The notes under the pieces: model-generated
What the model saw: the letters and a program-made list of their open reading frames with translations, nothing else
Databases searched by the model: none
What the model was told of the DNA's origin: nothing
Shown here: positions 26,788 to 38,439 of the stretch, piece by piece
Numbering within the stretch: the stretch's first letter is position 1
Layout: each line of letters begins with the position of its first letter
Position numbers and translations under genes: made by a program
Assembly (NCBI GenBank): GCA_009741485.1
Contig: CM019215.1
Span: 76,036,578 to 76,100,577, forward strand
Length of the DNA stretch: 64,000 nucleotides
Reading direction: 5' to 3'
Source of the DNA: Malurus cyaneus samueli
Taxonomy: Eukaryota > Chordata > Aves > Passeriformes > Maluridae

Positions 26788-26886
26788 ATGGCCTCGCGGC
26801 ATAGTAAAAACGCAACCCCCTGTTGCTGTATGAAACACAAATTCGCTCCGTTCTATAAGAGACCAGTGCCACGTAAGCAACTGTAA
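26788..26886 (+). CDS. candidate short ORF with strong Kozak start
   Basis: ATG at 26788 lies in GCCATGG, the optimal vertebrate start context. The frame runs 32 codons to TAA at 26884-26886. The predicted peptide begins MASRHSKNATPCCCMKHKF, with three consecutive cysteines and an otherwise basic composition. A GTAAGC donor-like hexamer begins at 26873, so the segment could alternatively be a short first coding exon of 85 bases. The surrounding 95 bases contain seven CpGs, unusual in this CpG-poor window. No upstream TATA or CCAAT arrangement is obvious and I recognise no protein family. It may well be chance or part of a conserved non-coding element. Confidence 0.2.
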   Translation: MASRHSKNATPCCCMKHKFAPFYKRPVPRKQL

Positions 26887-28189
26887 TATGTAAACTCTTA
26901 ACACTTTGTGAGTTGAGTTTACTCCTCTATTTTTTTTTTCCTGAATTTGACAAGATGTTTACAATATAATATAGGAATTAATAACAAATCTTATTAGTAG
27001 AAAAATATTTATGAGTTTAATCGTAACTAATTCTTTGGGTTTCTGATTCTCTTTTTTGCTTAAAAAAATAAGGTTCAAGTGAAATATTCCCATTACAAAA
27101 ATAAACACTTTTTAGAGTTATTGTAGTTTTATGGCTTGCATGTAACCTGACTAGTAACAGATACTAATGTGAAGGGAACAATATTACTGTCTTGGAAATC
27201 ACAGAATTATCATGATTTTTTTTTTTTCTAATCAGAAAATTGTACGGTATATTTAAAGAGGACAGGTATAGTGAAGAAGACTTTTCAGAGAGAAATAGAG
27301 ATATTAATAAGAGCTGTAGGAAAGCTTTTGAGGATACATAAAGGATTATTTTTTGCTAGTCAAACTTCACATGAAATATACTGAGGCAGGCTTTAAGTTC
27401 TGTAACCATACAAAGTGAAGCAGACATTCAATTATCTTAGTTCCTTACAGAACACAGTCTACACTTGGTAGAGCTAGCACTCAATACCCATGTCTTTGTC
27501 TTACTGTTAAAATTTTCAGTCAGGTAATTAAAATGTAAAGGGTTTCTTTCTATTATTTATGGTCAGATTCTGCACTCTGACTCCATGGTCAATTGATGCA
27601 GTCCTCACCTTTGGCAGTAATTTTATGGAGTAAAATACCACTCAATGAAGCTATGGTGGCAAAATGTGCTCCCAAGAGAATTTTCTGCTACCTTGAAAGG
27701 GTTTTAGAAGAAAACATTGAAACTACTGACGTGGATCAATTTTGTATGTAAGAAACAATAAAAACATTATTCATAGAGAAAGTGTAAGGTATTACAACAA
27801 CACAGGTACCATAATTTAGGTAAGCCTTTAGTCTAGGCTAATTAATTTAGTTTCTGTTTTGCCGGTACTTATTCATATAATACATTATAGAAGATGAAGT
27901 GTTCTCTTAAGCACTGCATATTTTATTCATGTGGCCACTTAGATGTCCTTCCAAACTATTGTTAGTTTTTTAAAACAAAACCTCCATGTACCTAAGGTCT
28001 TCAATTTTATAATGTCTTTTACAAATTATAAGAAATTATTTTATCAACTCTACATTTGGGTTTTCGAGTCATCATTAAGTATCGAGTACGGTGTTTTATG
28101 ATTATTTACTAAACAGTTATTGGTAAAGGAAGCAAAGAAAGTGCTTTTCTGTAGTTGAGATTCTTTTGTAATTGGATAAATTACATTAC
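26887..28189. other. unique AT-rich non-coding DNA
   Basis: Nothing gene-like. Contains poly-T runs at about 26930-26939 and 27217-27227. Confidence 0.65.
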
Positions 28190-28740
28190 AGGTAGGTGTA
28201 CAGTCTAGCAGCAAGACTGCTATAGGCAGTTTCTTAACTGGACAAAGAATTGGAATACTGCACTTGGCTAGGTGAAAATCTACTTAAATGCTGGCATTAA
28301 TAGATTGACGGCTCTGCTTCATGCAGAGGGAATAATCACAGTATTTGGCATATGAAAAGCTCGGCAGCTTGGACCAAGGAGTAGAGTGCACAGTGACGGG
28401 GAAGGTGGTGCATGTTGTCACAGCTGGAAGGAACGCACTGCTAATGAAGGAGCTGTCTTAGCGTTATGCTCCCATGGCCTGTAAACCCCCAGACAACTTC
28501 CTGACTTACTGCAAATCCAAGAGCTGGGTTATTTCAGATATAGTCTATCACCTTCAAAATCACAGCAATCTATCAAGACCTATCTCCTATCACAGCAAAC
28601 CCACTTCCAACACAGCTGAGGGAGATAACGCAGAAACTTTCTGCAGATCTCGGCAGTTAGGAGACAGTAGTGTCAATGTCATATCAAAACAGGCAATCAG
28701 TCCGTGGGATGGCTGCTTCAAACGTGCAGCATAGTGTAAC
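28190..28740. promoter_or_regulatory. possible conserved regulatory element
   Basis: A roughly 550-base segment of balanced composition without low-complexity sequence, 0.6 to 1.1 kb inside the putative first intron of the exon ending at 29336. It carries factor-like words such as ACTGCTAATGAAGG (homeodomain-like), TGTAAACCCCC (forkhead-like, near 28481) and CACAGTGACGGGG. An 86-codon plus-strand frame (28474-28734) has no recognisable domain. Being close to a candidate promoter makes an intronic enhancer plausible, but this rests on composition and position only. Confidence 0.3.
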
Positions 28741-29333
28741 AGAATATCCTAGTTTTCATATTTCAGGTCTGAAGCCTTGATCTTCACTTTGCAGGCAGAA
28801 TCCTAGCAATAGCTTGTCTATCTATAAAAAATGGCAGTCTAATGATATATTATTTAAGTCTGACCTTATTTGTTCAGCAGTGGTAAGCTTGCAGTAAAAA
28901 GACAGATATTATTTCAAACTACTGACAAGCACTGAGAAATCCTTCAGGTAAATATTCTCTTTACCTGACTTCACAATATGTACACTAATGAATTAATAAT
29001 ATGGGTGGTGTGCCATTATTACTCCAGACTGCTTAGCATGTGCAGGGCGAGTTACATTAAAACATCATCCAAGTAGTTAGAAATAATCTTTTCTGATTGT
29101 TTTATTCCATTCACTTAAAGGGTTAAGCATGATAAATGCAATGCACAAACCATGTCCTATTAATTGTCTTCAGGTGTACATAATAATTGATACATATAAT
29201 ATGTGAGTGAAAGAAATATGAGTGCAGAAAATGCATTCTGAGAACAAATGCCAAAGCTTGTATTTAACATGCAAGACACAAAAAGAATAATTCCTTTTTT
29301 AAGCTGCACAGAAAAGCAAATGACAATTTCCTT
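28741..29333. other. putative first-intron DNA
   Basis: AT-rich unique DNA lying immediately downstream, in the sense of the minus strand, of the donor site at 29335/29334. Nothing else is recognised. Confidence 0.5.
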
Positions 29334-29338
29334 ACCTG
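29330..29338 (-). other. candidate splice donor (CAG|GTAAGG)
   Basis: On the minus strand the sequence reads TTCCAG|GTAAGG, matching the metazoan 5' splice consensus at CAG|GTAAG. The exon would end at 29336 and the intron begin at 29335. It follows an open frame in phase 0. Confidence 0.5.
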
Positions 29339-29431
29339 GAAGATCAAACTCTGTATATCATCAATATTGTATGAGGTAAGGGGAGAGGATGAATTTTCTG
29401 TAATAAGCCTTTCTTCAGAGATGCAGAACAT
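29336..29431 (-). CDS. candidate N-terminal coding part of a first exon
   Basis: On the minus strand an ATG at 29431 opens 32 uninterrupted codons that end exactly at the CAG|GTAAGG donor. The peptide starts MFCISEERLITENSSSPL and is acidic and serine-rich; it has no signal peptide or membrane segment. An in-frame TAG ten codons upstream shows this is the first Met in frame. Two tiny upstream ORFs precede it in the leader (29488-29508, seven codons with stop; 29471-29482, four codons with stop), which would reduce initiation at this Met. I do not recognise the protein; an alternative N-terminus of a long multi-exon gene is the natural reading. The exon may also be wholly untranslated. No partner exon has been identified with confidence inside the window. 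Confidence 0.4.
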
Positions 29432-29680
29432 GAGAGATGTAATTGTAAGTAAAACGAACTATTCCAAGATTCAGTCTGTCATCAGTTTCACTGGCTTAGA
29501 GCTGGCATCCTCTTGCAAATGAAAAAAGGTAGCTCAGCAAGTTCTCCGCTGAAGGAGCTCAATATCAATGTTATCAGGCACAGCTGTCACACACTGATGC
29601 TATAGAGGGTACAATCTCCCTCCACTGAGCGCTTTCTGTCGCTTGCTCTCCCTCTCTCTCACCCTGACGTTCACTCAGCT
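29336..29680 (-). other. candidate first exon (5' leader plus start)
   Basis: This is the inferred exon from a start site near 29680 (about 30 bases below a TATA-like box) to the splice donor. It is GC-richer than its surroundings: 57% G+C over 29641-29700. It contains a CT/GA-rich stretch (29643-29660) and a TGACGT half-CRE on the plus strand near 29665. The leader would be about 250 bases with two upstream ORFs, typical of regulated vertebrate transcripts. Promoter spacing, composition shift, open frame and donor are four separate hints that agree; none is proof. Confidence 0.45.
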
Positions 29681-29703
29681 CTGAGTCTGAGCTCCTTCTG
29701 CTG

Positions 29704-29713
29704 CTGTATAATC
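29704..29713 (-). promoter_or_regulatory. TATA-like box
   Basis: Minus strand reads GATTATACAG, a degenerate TATA element. It lies about 30 bases upstream of the inferred start near 29680 and about 46 bases downstream of the CCAAT box, matching classic vertebrate promoter spacing. Confidence 0.35.
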
Positions 29714-29754
29714 AATCCAGCCTGTCTGAATCTAATAGGCCTCTCTTTAACCAG

Positions 29755-29759
29755 CCAAT
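29755..29759. promoter_or_regulatory. CCAAT box (NF-Y-like)
   Basis: CCAAT on the plus strand inside AGCCAATCAATAG, equal to ATTGGCT on the minus strand. NF-Y sites work in either orientation. It sits about 75 bases upstream of the inferred minus-strand start, the usual NF-Y position. Confidence 0.4.
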
Positions 29760-29820
29760 CAATAGCACAGATTCCACTGCTGCTCCCCAGGGTCTTTTCC
29801 AGGAGTGGTAGAAACAATGA

Positions 29821-32800
29821 AAGTTTGGCCAGCACTTTAACTAAGTATTTTTCATTATTTTATCTCTGTTAAAGAAAAATTGTTTAGGAGAGCCCAGGTT
29901 CAAAGCTGTCTTTGTCTGTTTTTCCTGAGAGTTATATAAACACGCACATTGTGCTGCAGTAACATTGTGAACACCTTTGAATTTTTTAACCCATTCTGCA
30001 TGTTTTAGAATGCATATTAAAAAACAAAGAAAAGAAAATAAACACACACACACATTCCTCCTATGCCCCAGTCTAGAAATAAACCTGCATGCCAAGCCTC
30101 CAGCTTTGTGTTCTGAAAAATCCAGTTGTGTGTAACTGGAATTGTTTATGTCAATTGTGGAAATTAAGCATAAACCAAGAATCAGAACAATTTTTCTTTA
30201 CAGACTGTGTTCCTAACCCCTGTCAGATTGAACTAATTTCTTTCCTACTCTCTATTTCACCTTGTGTGTCTTGTGGGAGGTTTTGTGGGTTTTGTTTCTT
30301 TGTTTGCTTGGGGGTTTTGTTTTTTTTGTTTTTGTTGTTTGGGTTTTTTTAAAATTTTGTATGGAAGCATCATAGATCCAGATACAGGAGAAATTGAAAA
30401 TAGAATATCTATTCATCAGATTCACATGGGACAGCTAGAGGAGTGGCCAGAATTAACTGATAGCAACAATTACCTGTAGTATGCGACAAGAGCACTTTAC
30501 CTCACACTGCACTGCTCTCCCCACATATGCAAGAAATAGATTGTCCTTTAGTAGGCAAAAACAAAATTGCAGGAAGCATATTGTGCAAAGTAAGTATTTT
30601 TATTGCAACAAACTGGCATTCCTTTTCCATTTTTTAAAATTGAATTTTATTTCATAATTTAGAGACATTAAATCATAAGGACATTGATTTCAGACCTGTT
30701 CATTCTGCTTGCAGGTGAAAATTATGAACCAAATCTCATGCTCATGCAAACTGTGAGAAAGTACCTACCATCCTCCTACATTCAGAGCATAGGTTGCATC
30801 AGTCACAGGTGTTTCTACATGGCAGGATATTGACTCTATTCTATTTCTGTCCCTGATGCAAAACAGCAATTGTAACTAAAAAACATCATGAGTCCAATGC
30901 ATTTGGTGGTTTTGTAGAGAACATACTGTTCCCTTCTTGCTGATTCCCTCATACATGATTCTTGAAGAAATTCGTCTGAATCTGGAAACAAATGTGGGTT
31001 TTGATTTTCTACATCTTCAGTGTTTGGATTATCCATCAGTCTAAGGATGTCTCAGTACTTTTATTCCATTAAGACCTTGTGACTCAGATCCTGTCCTGAG
31101 GACTGAGATTTGCAGTACAGCTGTTCATTCCATAAAATTTCAATATTCATTTCAATTTTGTTCAACAAAATTGCCTCCTCAGAAAGATAGCATAGGTCAA
31201 ACCTTTTACCAAAGTATGAGCACTGCACTCTAACATCAGAGTCTGGCACAAGCATAAGCAAGTAAATGTACTTATAATGAAATAAATTTTCTTGTGATAA
31301 CCTCACTGATAGGGATTTCTACTTTACTCATGGGATTTCCTGTGTAATCTGCTAGGAGTGGTCAAAAAGGGTTGTTACTTTCCAGTCCCTTTAAAAAAAA
31401 TAAAAAAATAAAAAAAATCTCCCACTAAACACATTTACAGAGTCATATAGGATAGTTTCAGCCTCATATAACTACCTAGAAATCCAGACTTCTTGGAAGA
31501 ACACAAGCTTGTGCTACTAAGTCATCAATTTTATGTAAGCGTCTTGAAATACTGTCCCAAAAGTTCTAGTCAAAGACTGAAGGGGAAAGATAGCAAAAAG
31601 AAATAGACCAGCTCTTAAACTGGTGTTTTCAATATAAGAGGGAAATATACAGTGTTCATAAACAATAAGGGGCACCTCTAAGCCTATTCAGAGAAACAGA
31701 GCTATCAGGAAAAAATTCTGTTTACTCTGAGAGTTTACACAAGAGTATGTGTAAGGTCATGTGATGGCAGAAAATATCAACACATTTATGCACTTAAATA
31801 GCTTTCAATGCATATTAAAAAAAAAATACACAAAACAACCAAAGAAGTCACAGCAAGTTCAACTCATCCATTCTTCATGTGAAATATCACAGTATCAACT
31901 AACAGCCTCTGATTTCCCAGATGCATATGGAATACCTCATTAATTGCAGCCTACAAAACACATTTAACAGATGTCTCAAGTGTTTTGAGTGCTCTGGATC
32001 AGCTAAGTGATTTTCACGGATAGAGAAACAGATTAACATGAGAAAATAAAAATGGAGATCAATAGAATTATTGTCATGTAATTGTATGAATGTAGATACG
32101 GTGGTGAAAGTGGGTAAGCCTGTATAGGCCTACATGATGGAAGAAGTGCAATTAGATTGTTTTGTCCTTGATGGGAGAGCGGGAAAAGGGAGGTGTAGGG
32201 CACTGCACAGTTTTTTGCAGTTCTCAGTGAAAAAGGCCTAATAACACATGGTGCAATAAAATAGCTATTTTAATAGAAGATTTTGAAGAGGACTACAGAT
32301 AGACAGAAAAACTTGTTTCCCTTGCATGCTGACAACCACTCTTGCATGCAGCACAGACCAAGGGTAGATTTTCTTACAGCATCCTGTGCAGATCCCATTC
32401 ATGGAGAGGTCCTTCTCTCCCTCCCAAGTTGTTGCACCCTTTATTTTGTGTAAAAAATGAGAATCATATACCATCTCCTGACACTTTGTAATGTTGTCTC
32501 TGTCATAGCACCCACCAGCATGGCACAGACTGATGTGGGACATGCCAATAGGTTCCCTTAAAGCAGCTGCTCACACCAACATTTGGGCTGCTCAAGCCCT
32601 AAGCCTCGGGCCCAAAAGAGCAGTCACGGATCATCTGGAGTCACTGTGTCAAATACAATGTTTTCCACAGGGCTCTCAATACAGATGGAAGCAGCACTGT
32701 TGCATATATTGGAGTAGAAGGAGCTCACTTTCCAAGTACCCCTCTGATATTTTTTTTCATTACCTCTTTCTGGATCTAATCTAATCTACCCTGTGCAAAC

Positions 32801-34119
32801 CAAACCAATACATGAAGTATTGTCACAAAACTGGTGCATTGTGCAGTTTGATATTTCAGTGTTTGGCTTTTGCTTTCAGCCAAAGGCATTTTTAAAAAGA
32901 AGGTGACTGTGAATCTCAGCAACTGGACTTTAATGTAAACACTAAATTAATGATAAAAAAACTGTTTACTGAAATATTAATTGTATTTTAAGAATACAAA
33001 TGTTACCACTCAGTTGTCTAGAAGGTAGCTTTAGATTCTACGTACTCTCCATGGAACTTGCATTTGCATTGAATGCATGTGGAACCATCCCTTTGGTCTT
33101 CATGTCCCTAATGAAGTACGATAAATTGTTTCAAGAATGTATTGATACTACATGTCACACCATGATGATTTGGAACTGCACTTATTTATTTTCAGTGGAT
33201 AAAAAAAGGTTGTTTATCTAGATAAATAGATGCGCAATACTGAATGGATTAATGTTGAGACCAGTGTTTAGACTTGAAACTGAGCTAAACAATGTTAAAG
33301 TAGTCTAGTCAAGTCAAGGCACACTGTACAAACTCTGTTAAGAAGCTCTGGACTGTTTTTCTTTTTATTTTGCTTGGTTTGGGGAAAATTAAGATGTAAT
33401 TACATTGTAGAACGCTTTGCAAGCACTGAGTTTTTATATGTTATTAATTCTCTATGAGAAATTGTTTTTTCACTATTTCAGATTTAATTAACAAAGAGTA
33501 AATATATGTGGTACCTACCTCATGATTGCAAAAATAATCAAGGTAGTTCTTCTTTATTCAGTGATTAAAGAACATGGGATGTGCAGCTCTGTGAGACTGC
33601 ATCTTGTGAACATCTAATAATAGAATAGAAAATTTCCCTTTGATAGATTCCTCATTGAAAAGAAAAAGTCAGGATTGAGCATTTTACACCTTTCTCATGA
33701 AACAATTAATTAAATGAGCTTTCCATATTGAACCTAGTCACTGACTCTACTAATTGTACTATTGCGGAATGTATCATTCAGGTTTCAAGTTCTCCCAAGT
33801 CTTAACAAATTCTTAAAACACTCAGGCTACTCACAGGTTTGAAATTAAGCATGGCATATTCAGCTATTCACTGTAGAAACTTTAAATACTATTTAATTTT
33901 ACTGGTACTTAAGGAAAGTATTTTTCCACTGATGGGGAACAAAACTGTGTATAAAAATTGTTTTAAATTCTTGAATGTAAATACAAGGATACTGAGAATA
34001 GATTTTGTCAATTTTATTTCATATTTCCTTAGAAAAATTCCTTTTTAGATCTAGAAGGGCATGCTTAGGAAAGATACAAGCTCTGAAAGATAAATAAGAT
34101 GATGATTTATAATTTCATG
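29821..34119. other. unique AT-rich DNA upstream of the candidate exon
   Basis: No gene or named repeat recognised. Includes a short CA repeat (about 30042-30053) and a G/T-rich tract (30263-30350). Frames of 60-92 codons, including the pair at 32265-32543 (minus) and 32533-32784 (plus), show no domain. Confidence 0.6.
30263..30350. repeat. G/T-rich low-complexity tract
   Basis: The plus strand is almost devoid of A and nearly of C, with interspersed G3-G5 runs and TTTTG units. The four G-runs are too far apart for a typical stable quadruplex. Open frames through it encode only Phe/Gly/Leu/Cys-rich low-complexity peptide. Confidence 0.85.
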
Positions 34120-34395
34120 TGTCCTCAATGGTGCTAAGGAATAGGACAAGACCTGGTGGGCAGAAAATCATGAACTGGAAGTAGCATCTGAACATGAGGA
34201 AAAAACTTCTTTATTGTGACAGTGACTGAACACTGGACCAGATTGGCCCGAGAGATTGGAGATTCTCTCTCACAGGAGTTATTCAAGAACTCTCTGGATG
34301 CAATCCTGTTCCATGTGCTGTATGGCGACCCTGCCTGCAGCAGGGAGTTTGGATCAGATGACCCACCATGGTTCCTTCCAGCTTTCTTCATAGAC
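34120..34395 (+). mobile_element. CR1 LINE fragment, 3' end, sense
   Basis: Sense-strand CR1 3' piece of about 275 bases. GGACAAGACCTGGTGGGCAG, ATCTGAACATGAGGAAAAA, ACTTCTTTATTGTGACAG, GAACACTGGACCAGATTGG, GGATGCAATCCTGTTCCATG, CCTGCAGCAGGGAGTTTGG and GATGACCCACCATGGTTCC follow the family order. The type is the one whose tail reads GACCCTGC...AGCAGGGAGGTTGGA-like, different from the copy at 6672. It is strongly 5'-truncated, and the terminal ATTCTATGA motif is eroded. The two open frames here (60 plus, 85 minus) are repeat-derived. Confidence 0.9.
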
Positions 34396-37300
34396 TAGGA
34401 AAATATTTTACAATTCAATTAGAATATTTTTTTCTATTTCAAGCTGTAAAAAATAGTACTTAAGTTTTGTAGATATTCAATTTAGGTAAACATGCTGGAG
34501 AACAAGAGACGGAAATTACCCACTGATTAAATACTTTGACTTTAGGCATGAAAGCTATGTATACGAACATGATATAATGGAATACATGTCCATAAATCAC
34601 AATATACCTTATTTTCTATCTGAATGCTTTAGTGAACTTCAGGGTTAACATTGTTATAAAAGTGCAAACCAATATAAATGAAATTATTTATTGTCACCAT
34701 TCTTAATATTTATAATATTGTTGTTTTCTAGGTCAGACAAATAATTCACTAGAAAAGGTTGTAAAACTGAATATGTAGCATTTCTAGGACTATATTTGCC
34801 TTTTTTTGTGCAAAGATCATTCTTTCAAAATTTATAAAAAATTCTCTTGAAATTTACCAGATCTGCTTTAAATTCATGTCTGTCTATGACCTATCTAAGA
34901 CAATAAGAATTGGTCTTTTTCGCAGAATTAAGAACCTTCAAAGGGCCACACTGATGTTAGTGAATGAAATGTGTTGTGTTATTCTCAAAGCCAGCTGAAA
35001 TGAAAAGGCTCATATCCAAACACCTAGACATTTTAACTCAGCAAACACCTAAATAGTTTTCTTCCTCAGAACATCATGGCCACATCTAAGCTATTTTTTT
35101 GAATGCTTGTTGTAATTTCTGAATGTTACATAAGCATTGTTTAGTAGGTCAAGACTTTCTTGGACATTTAAAACTACAGATAATTACGGAATTCATCTGT
35201 GCAAAATTCCTGAGTCCTAATACAATAAAATCAAATTTCTCGGAACTTCTCAGTAAAACACAGAAAAACTAATCACTGTATCTAAAAATAAAAGGATCTT
35301 CATGAAAATTCACAATTGCCATAGGGCCTGTAGCTTCAGAAATTAAATATTTACATGGAGACCCAATTCTCATTAGAAATAGTTTCTGTTCCCTAAAACA
35401 TTGATAGAAGTGCAGTCTGAAAGTGACTTACATATATATGTATATATATATATAGTAACCTACATGCATCACTAAGATACAGTTAATCCACCAGTATCAC
35501 CTTCAGCCACTGACTAAAATTCCCAGCATGAAAGCTGTTTTTTTTTTTATTATTTTTTGGTTTTGAGTTCAGAATGTTGTTAAAGGGCAGAAATTAAATT
35601 CTCTCCCTATCAGTCTTTGCACCATCTCTTGTCATCTTATGCCTGTATTTTGGAACCTACTAGGTGTCCACTGTATCTGTAGGCTCTTTTGAGCTGTCTT
35701 ATATCATGTTGGCATAGTCATAAATATCTTAGTGTAAACAAAATAACTATTTGAGGCTAATATGCTTATAAAACTAAGGTTGCATTGTAGAAAGGCAAGT
35801 CAAAGAAGTTAACTGGGGGAAAAAAAACCCCTCTGCAATAGTTACCAAGTTAAAATAAAGCTCAGGTTCAAAGTCCAGCAAACCTCAGTTTGAGGAGCAG
35901 CAGTTTGATATAAAATTGGAGACCTGTCTTTAGCAATAGCCACAGCATATGATGGGACTGCCAGTAACACAATTTCTCTCACTACCCATGGTCTGTAGTT
36001 TTATTGTTCTTGATATTGAGGTCTTGTAAAATAGAGATAAATTAAATGTACTGTTATTGTCTTCAAAATCATTTCTGCAGTGCAAGAGACACACAATGAG
36101 AGATCTTTTTCTAACAAACCACAGTGCAGTGGCCCCAAAAAATTGTGAACTTCTGGTGGAGAGTAAAGTGTATTTTCATTCAGGGTAAAAGATGGAGGGT
36201 CCTCTGGGGGCTAAGTAAGATTAGGCAAGGCTTAGAAGGACCAAAGTGGGAACAACTTTGAAAGGAGGAACACAATAGTACAAGTGTTGAATTTGCCAGG
36301 AATTCTGAAAGTTGCTTTTCCTGCAGTAGCATTCACTACTGCACCGTGTCCTTCATCATCTTGAGCCACTGATGGTGCTTGCCTGCACACACTTAATGCT
36401 CCCCTACTATGGGTTTTGTTGTCAAAGAAAGTTCATGTATTTTGATTGAATTAATGTTATTTAGAGCTTGGTAAGAACTATTTGTTTGTTTTGAGTAGTG
36501 CATTATGTAAATTTTCATACCTTTTCACAACAAATTCTTAGTAGCAATGTATTTATAGACTACACAGTAGTCAGTGTTCAACTTTTGCTGCTTTTTAAAT
36601 GAATTTCATTGTTTCTTCTGGGTCACATGTAAAGCTTTCATTTCAGAAGAAAATCTATATGGAGGAAAATGTTGCATTTCTTTATTTTTGGTTATTATTA
36701 GTGGCACTAGTCGAGATGCTATGCACAGTACAAGGCTTATAATACATGGTACAGTCTCAATGAAGATGTTAAGCTGCAAATGTGCTTGCTGCACTATGTG
36801 GAGCAAAATGTAATTAGTGTTATAGTAGAAATAATATCTCTCCCTTTGCTTCTGTGAAACATTTATTGCATTTTTTCATTGAATTAGGCCTGCAGAATTT
36901 TGGTTATGTACATTCAAAACAGATACTCTACAGGTTTTTTTGTTGGGGTTTCAAATTCTGGCAGACAAGGTCTACCAAAAAGATTTATCTCTATCCTATG
37001 AGATTCCTGTCATCCAATATTTAAACTCAAAAAATCCAAATATTTTTCTACTGAACAATGGACACAACAAAAAATACTCCAGGCACAAAAGCCAGAGAAG
37101 CTGATAAAACACAACTAATACTCAGAACTGAACTCTGTATTATGTCATCAATTGAAATAGGATATGTGATTTTTCTTTAACATGCCCCCCAAAAATTCAA
37201 GGGCCTAAATAAAAACTATAAACCAATGTAATTATTTAAAATAGATTTTGAGTTTATTTCTTTAGCTCGCACAGAGAAAACCCAGGGAAACATTACACTG

Positions 37301-37587
37301 AATTGCTAATGGTTGGCAGACTCACACTACCATTGGGGATAACATTTAACATGTGAATGCCGCATTTGTAGTGAAGCAAAAGATAATGTGCAGTGTCTCA
37401 ATGTGTGTCCTACAGCAGGAAATTCCGTGTGCTGTGCAGCAGAGGAGGTTGAGACTAAATGACACAAGAGAAACTCATCTTTAGTCATCCTTCATTGCAA
37501 GTACTCACTGACTTTTTTTACTTCTCGGGGTCATACTGAGAACCTTTCTGATTTAAGCCCATTTAAGTTTTCCTTGGAAGTTACTGG
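34396..37587. other. unique AT-rich non-coding DNA
   Basis: No gene recognised. Includes a TA-dinucleotide tract (about 35432-35454). Overlapping frames on both strands at 36574-36813 carry no recognisable domain. Confidence 0.65.
35432..35454. repeat. (TA)n microsatellite
   Basis: Short alternating AT tract with one G interruption (ATATATATGTATATATATAT). Confidence 0.85.
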
Positions 37588-37759
37588 AAAAAAAAACAAC
37601 AAAAAAACAAAAAAAACCAAAAAAAAAAAAACACAAAAAAAAACAAACAAACAAACAAACAACAAAAAAAAAAAACCCAAAAAGCAAAAAACCAAAAACT
37701 AAAACAAACAAGAAACTACAAACAAACCAAACAGAAAACCAGAAAAAAGAACCCAAAAA
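37588..37759. repeat. A/C-only low-complexity tract
   Basis: From 37588 to 37683 the plus strand contains only A and C (96 bases), including (AAAC)n units around 37643-37660; from 37684 to 37759 it stays A/C-rich with occasional G or T. It is the complement-strand equivalent of the G/T tracts elsewhere. The long minus-strand frame through it (Phe/Val/Cys-rich) is an artefact of composition. Confidence 0.9.
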
Positions 37760-38439
37760 ATGTAATATGCCAGTCATCTCATCTTGTAAATAGAACTGCC
37801 TGCCAAATGGAGTAAAAATTACCTAACAAGCAGATCAGATGATAATATATTTCAATATAGTATTAAACATTTTAAATGTACTCAGTACTGAGAAACTTAC
37901 AAATGTAATATTGCAAACATTTCTGAACCACATTCAGTGACTGCTATCCTTGAACCACAAATACAATTAATAGTAGTGAGAATAAGGTTCACAGGATTTT
38001 GATTAATAGACTAATTTTCAAACTTAATATGTCATCAAATACATGTATTGTCAAAAATACCTGTCTTTACATAATCAGTAATATGTTGCACAAGATTAAC
38101 AATTGCCCATCAAGAAAACTGATTGCAGTTTATTGGAGTTTCTAGACTGCCTAGAAGTCTCTCCAGGGTCTAAACCCTGATCATTTATGATGAACTTAGA
38201 TTTTGGTGTTCAGAAACAAAAATGCTTCTTCTTGAGCAGTGACAGGCACTCTAATAATGACTAAATCACAAGAGTAAAAGCAATTTTTCAAAAAGTAAAT
38301 ATAATGCAAAATATGTGAACATTTTTATTTCTTCCTCGGAGACAAAGAAAATAACTGAACTTCTTTTTATTTGATTTTGAGGCTGTCTCACCAAATTCTG
38401 TCCACCAAATTTTGTCCTCAGAAGGTTATGATATGTTTT
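37760..38439. other. unique AT-rich non-coding DNA
   Basis: Nothing gene-like. A 14-base tandem motif (CACCAAATTCTGTC / CACCAAATTTTGTC) lies at 38389-38416. Confidence 0.65.

Noticed and set aside
37553..37777. Minus-strand frame encoding a hydrophobic Phe/Val/Cys-rich peptide resembling membrane segments
   Set aside because: It is the translation of an A/C-only low-complexity tract.
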